64,000 nt of DNA from Pollenia angustigena (taxonomy: Eukaryota > Arthropoda > Insecta > Diptera > Polleniidae), in NCBI GenBank assembly GCA_930367215.1, contig OV884056.1, forward strand, positions 317,098,709 to 317,162,708, in the 5' to 3' direction. Of this stretch, positions 62,749 to 64,000 are shown one piece after another. Position 1 is the first letter of the stretch. Every line of letters starts with the position of its first letter. The notes beneath the pieces are model-generated. The model worked only from the letters and a program-made list of their open reading frames with translations, made no database searches and was not told where the DNA came from. The position numbers were made by a program, and so were the translations under genes.

Positions 62749-64000
62749 AATCCGGTTAAATATTTTAATTGATAAAGTTCAAATTTAATTAAAAGAGTAA
62801 CAAAAATAAGAAAAAATTACAAAAAAATGAAAAACTAATGTCAACAACAACCAAATACAACTACAAAAACCACAAAAAAAAAACAACTAAATTATTTTAC
62901 ATAAAAAACAAGAAAATTAAATATTTTTCTTCATTAGCAACAGATCCTCTCAACAACAAAAAAAAATCTTAACACAACAATAGTCCATTTACATTTTTTT
63001 TTAATTCGTCGTTTAAGTTTTAATATTTTTTGTTTGTTTTTGTAGCCAGCCACTCAGCCAGCTGTTAACGTTAAGGAGATAAACAAAAAAAGAAACGTAT
63101 ACTTAAACTTAATTAATTTTTGAAAATAAGTTTTTATTTTTCACTTGTTATTTATATTTTCTTTTAATTTAAATTATATAAAAAAAAGGTTGATCACATA
63201 ATTGACATGAACACACCTAAATATCAACCATTATCAACCATTGTGGCAGTACACTGAGCAAAATTGTAAGAAAATGCTGGACAGCATTTAAGGCTTTCAT
63301 CATTTTTATGAAAAACAGATTTTTTTTTAACAAATTTGTTTTTAATTTAGAACATTTTAATTAAGAATTTTAATTGTATCAAGACAAAAACTTTAAATAA
63401 TTTAAGAAACACTTTTAAAATCTTTTAACTTGGGAGAAATTAACCTTTGTCTTTATTTTTATTAAAAAGTTTCTTCTATTACACAATTCCAACTTGTTTA
63501 TTTTGCTTTTGTTCAAGCTCAGTTATAATTAACTATTACGCTAACCGCCAATTAACATATTGGTAACTTAAGGTTATAGTAAAAGTTAATAATAACCGAA
63601 CTTGGTGAAGTGGGGTGTTAATCAGATTAAAAATAAAAATTTATTTACAAATACATTTTTTGCGACAAGTGAAAATGTATTTTACTATTGTAACACAAAT
63701 TTTTTAACAGAATTATTGCTTATTTTATTTTGAAATACTTTATTAGTAGTGTATTTCTATTACAGTTATTCGCAGTGTATTGCCAAAGTATACCCTCCCC
63801 GCCCTCCTTAAACACTCACCCAAACACAGTGAAAAGTAAAACTAAAACACAATTAATAATCTTTACTTGTAAGTTAAATCTAGGATTCATACATTTAAAA
63901 AAAAGGGAAACAAACACAATATTTAACACTGAAAAAATAAAAAACCTATAAACTAAAAACTATATGCATAAACATGCATATACTGTAGCACACAGGGATT
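62749..64000 (+). other. Probable alph 3' UTR and downstream DNA
   Basis: CA-rich AACAACAAC..AAAACCAC sequence right after the stop is typical of fly 3' UTRs. No unambiguous AATAAA site is assigned. A small fold-back, CAAGCTCAGTTATAATTAAC, lies at 63513-63605. The 73-codon frame at 63730-63951 begins after TATTTTGAAATACTTT and has no ATG that is convincing; I do not call it. Confidence 0.4.

Noticed and set aside
1..64000. CRISPR array or bacterial defence island
   Set aside because: Tandem repeats lack spacer architecture and the DNA is clearly animal nuclear sequence.

Overview
The window looks like AT-rich eukaryotic nuclear DNA from a fly, probably a calyptrate dipteran. I infer this from four things: a host gene that closely matches Drosophila alphabet (PPM1A/B-type PP2C), TATGTATGTACATA-type microsatellites, introns of several kilobases, and dense small terminal-inverted-repeat (TIR) transposons of insect types. 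No bacterial-style operon, CRISPR array or rRNA gene is visible.

There is one convincing host gene. It lies on the + strand at about 48.4-62.8 kb and encodes a 367-residue metal-dependent Ser/Thr phosphatase in five coding exons (48653-49465, 49655-49772, 56691-56793, 56872-56926, 62734-62748). All PP2C metal-binding residues and an N-myristoylation start (MGGFLDK) are present. Introns 2 (6.9 kb) and 4 (5.8 kb) hold more than a dozen fold-back and TIR elements.

The rest is a transposon graveyard, left to right. 1-6.2 kb: an apparently full-length non-LTR retrotransposon on the minus strand (950-5509) with both ORFs open, between fragments of a Helentron-associated (HINE/DINE-1-like) repeat. 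6.8-9 kb: a TIR element inside an older repeat, a decayed R1-type LINE end carrying a CCHC knuckle, and an hAT-type MITE with a perfect 8-bp duplication. 10-13.4 kb: tRNA-derived SINE pieces and fold-backs. 13.7-18.7 kb: a decayed piggyBac, an hAT-like element, a Harbinger-like MITE, and a decayed mariner with a further MITE inside it. 20.4-33.5 kb: many fold-back elements, a GCAAT-rich TIR element, an element holding an 82-bp triplication, and a pogo-like MITE. 33.5-41.6 kb: a SINE-in-SINE palindrome, a 397-bp tandem duplication, the best full-length HINE, and two elements with nested insertions. 41.6-47.7 kb: a ZAD zinc-finger/transposon ORF broken by one frameshift, a Helitron helicase fragment, a decayed minisatellite of about 120 bp, and an hAT-type element with very long inverted arms.

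Apart from the phosphatase and the LINE there is no working set of genes. The value of the window lies in nested insertions whose paralogous copies reveal the pre-insertion sequence, and in the load of perfect inverted repeats inside introns of a conserved signalling gene. Most repeat calls rest on alignments made by eye, so boundaries are usually good to a few bases where a target-site duplication is quoted and to tens of bases otherwise.
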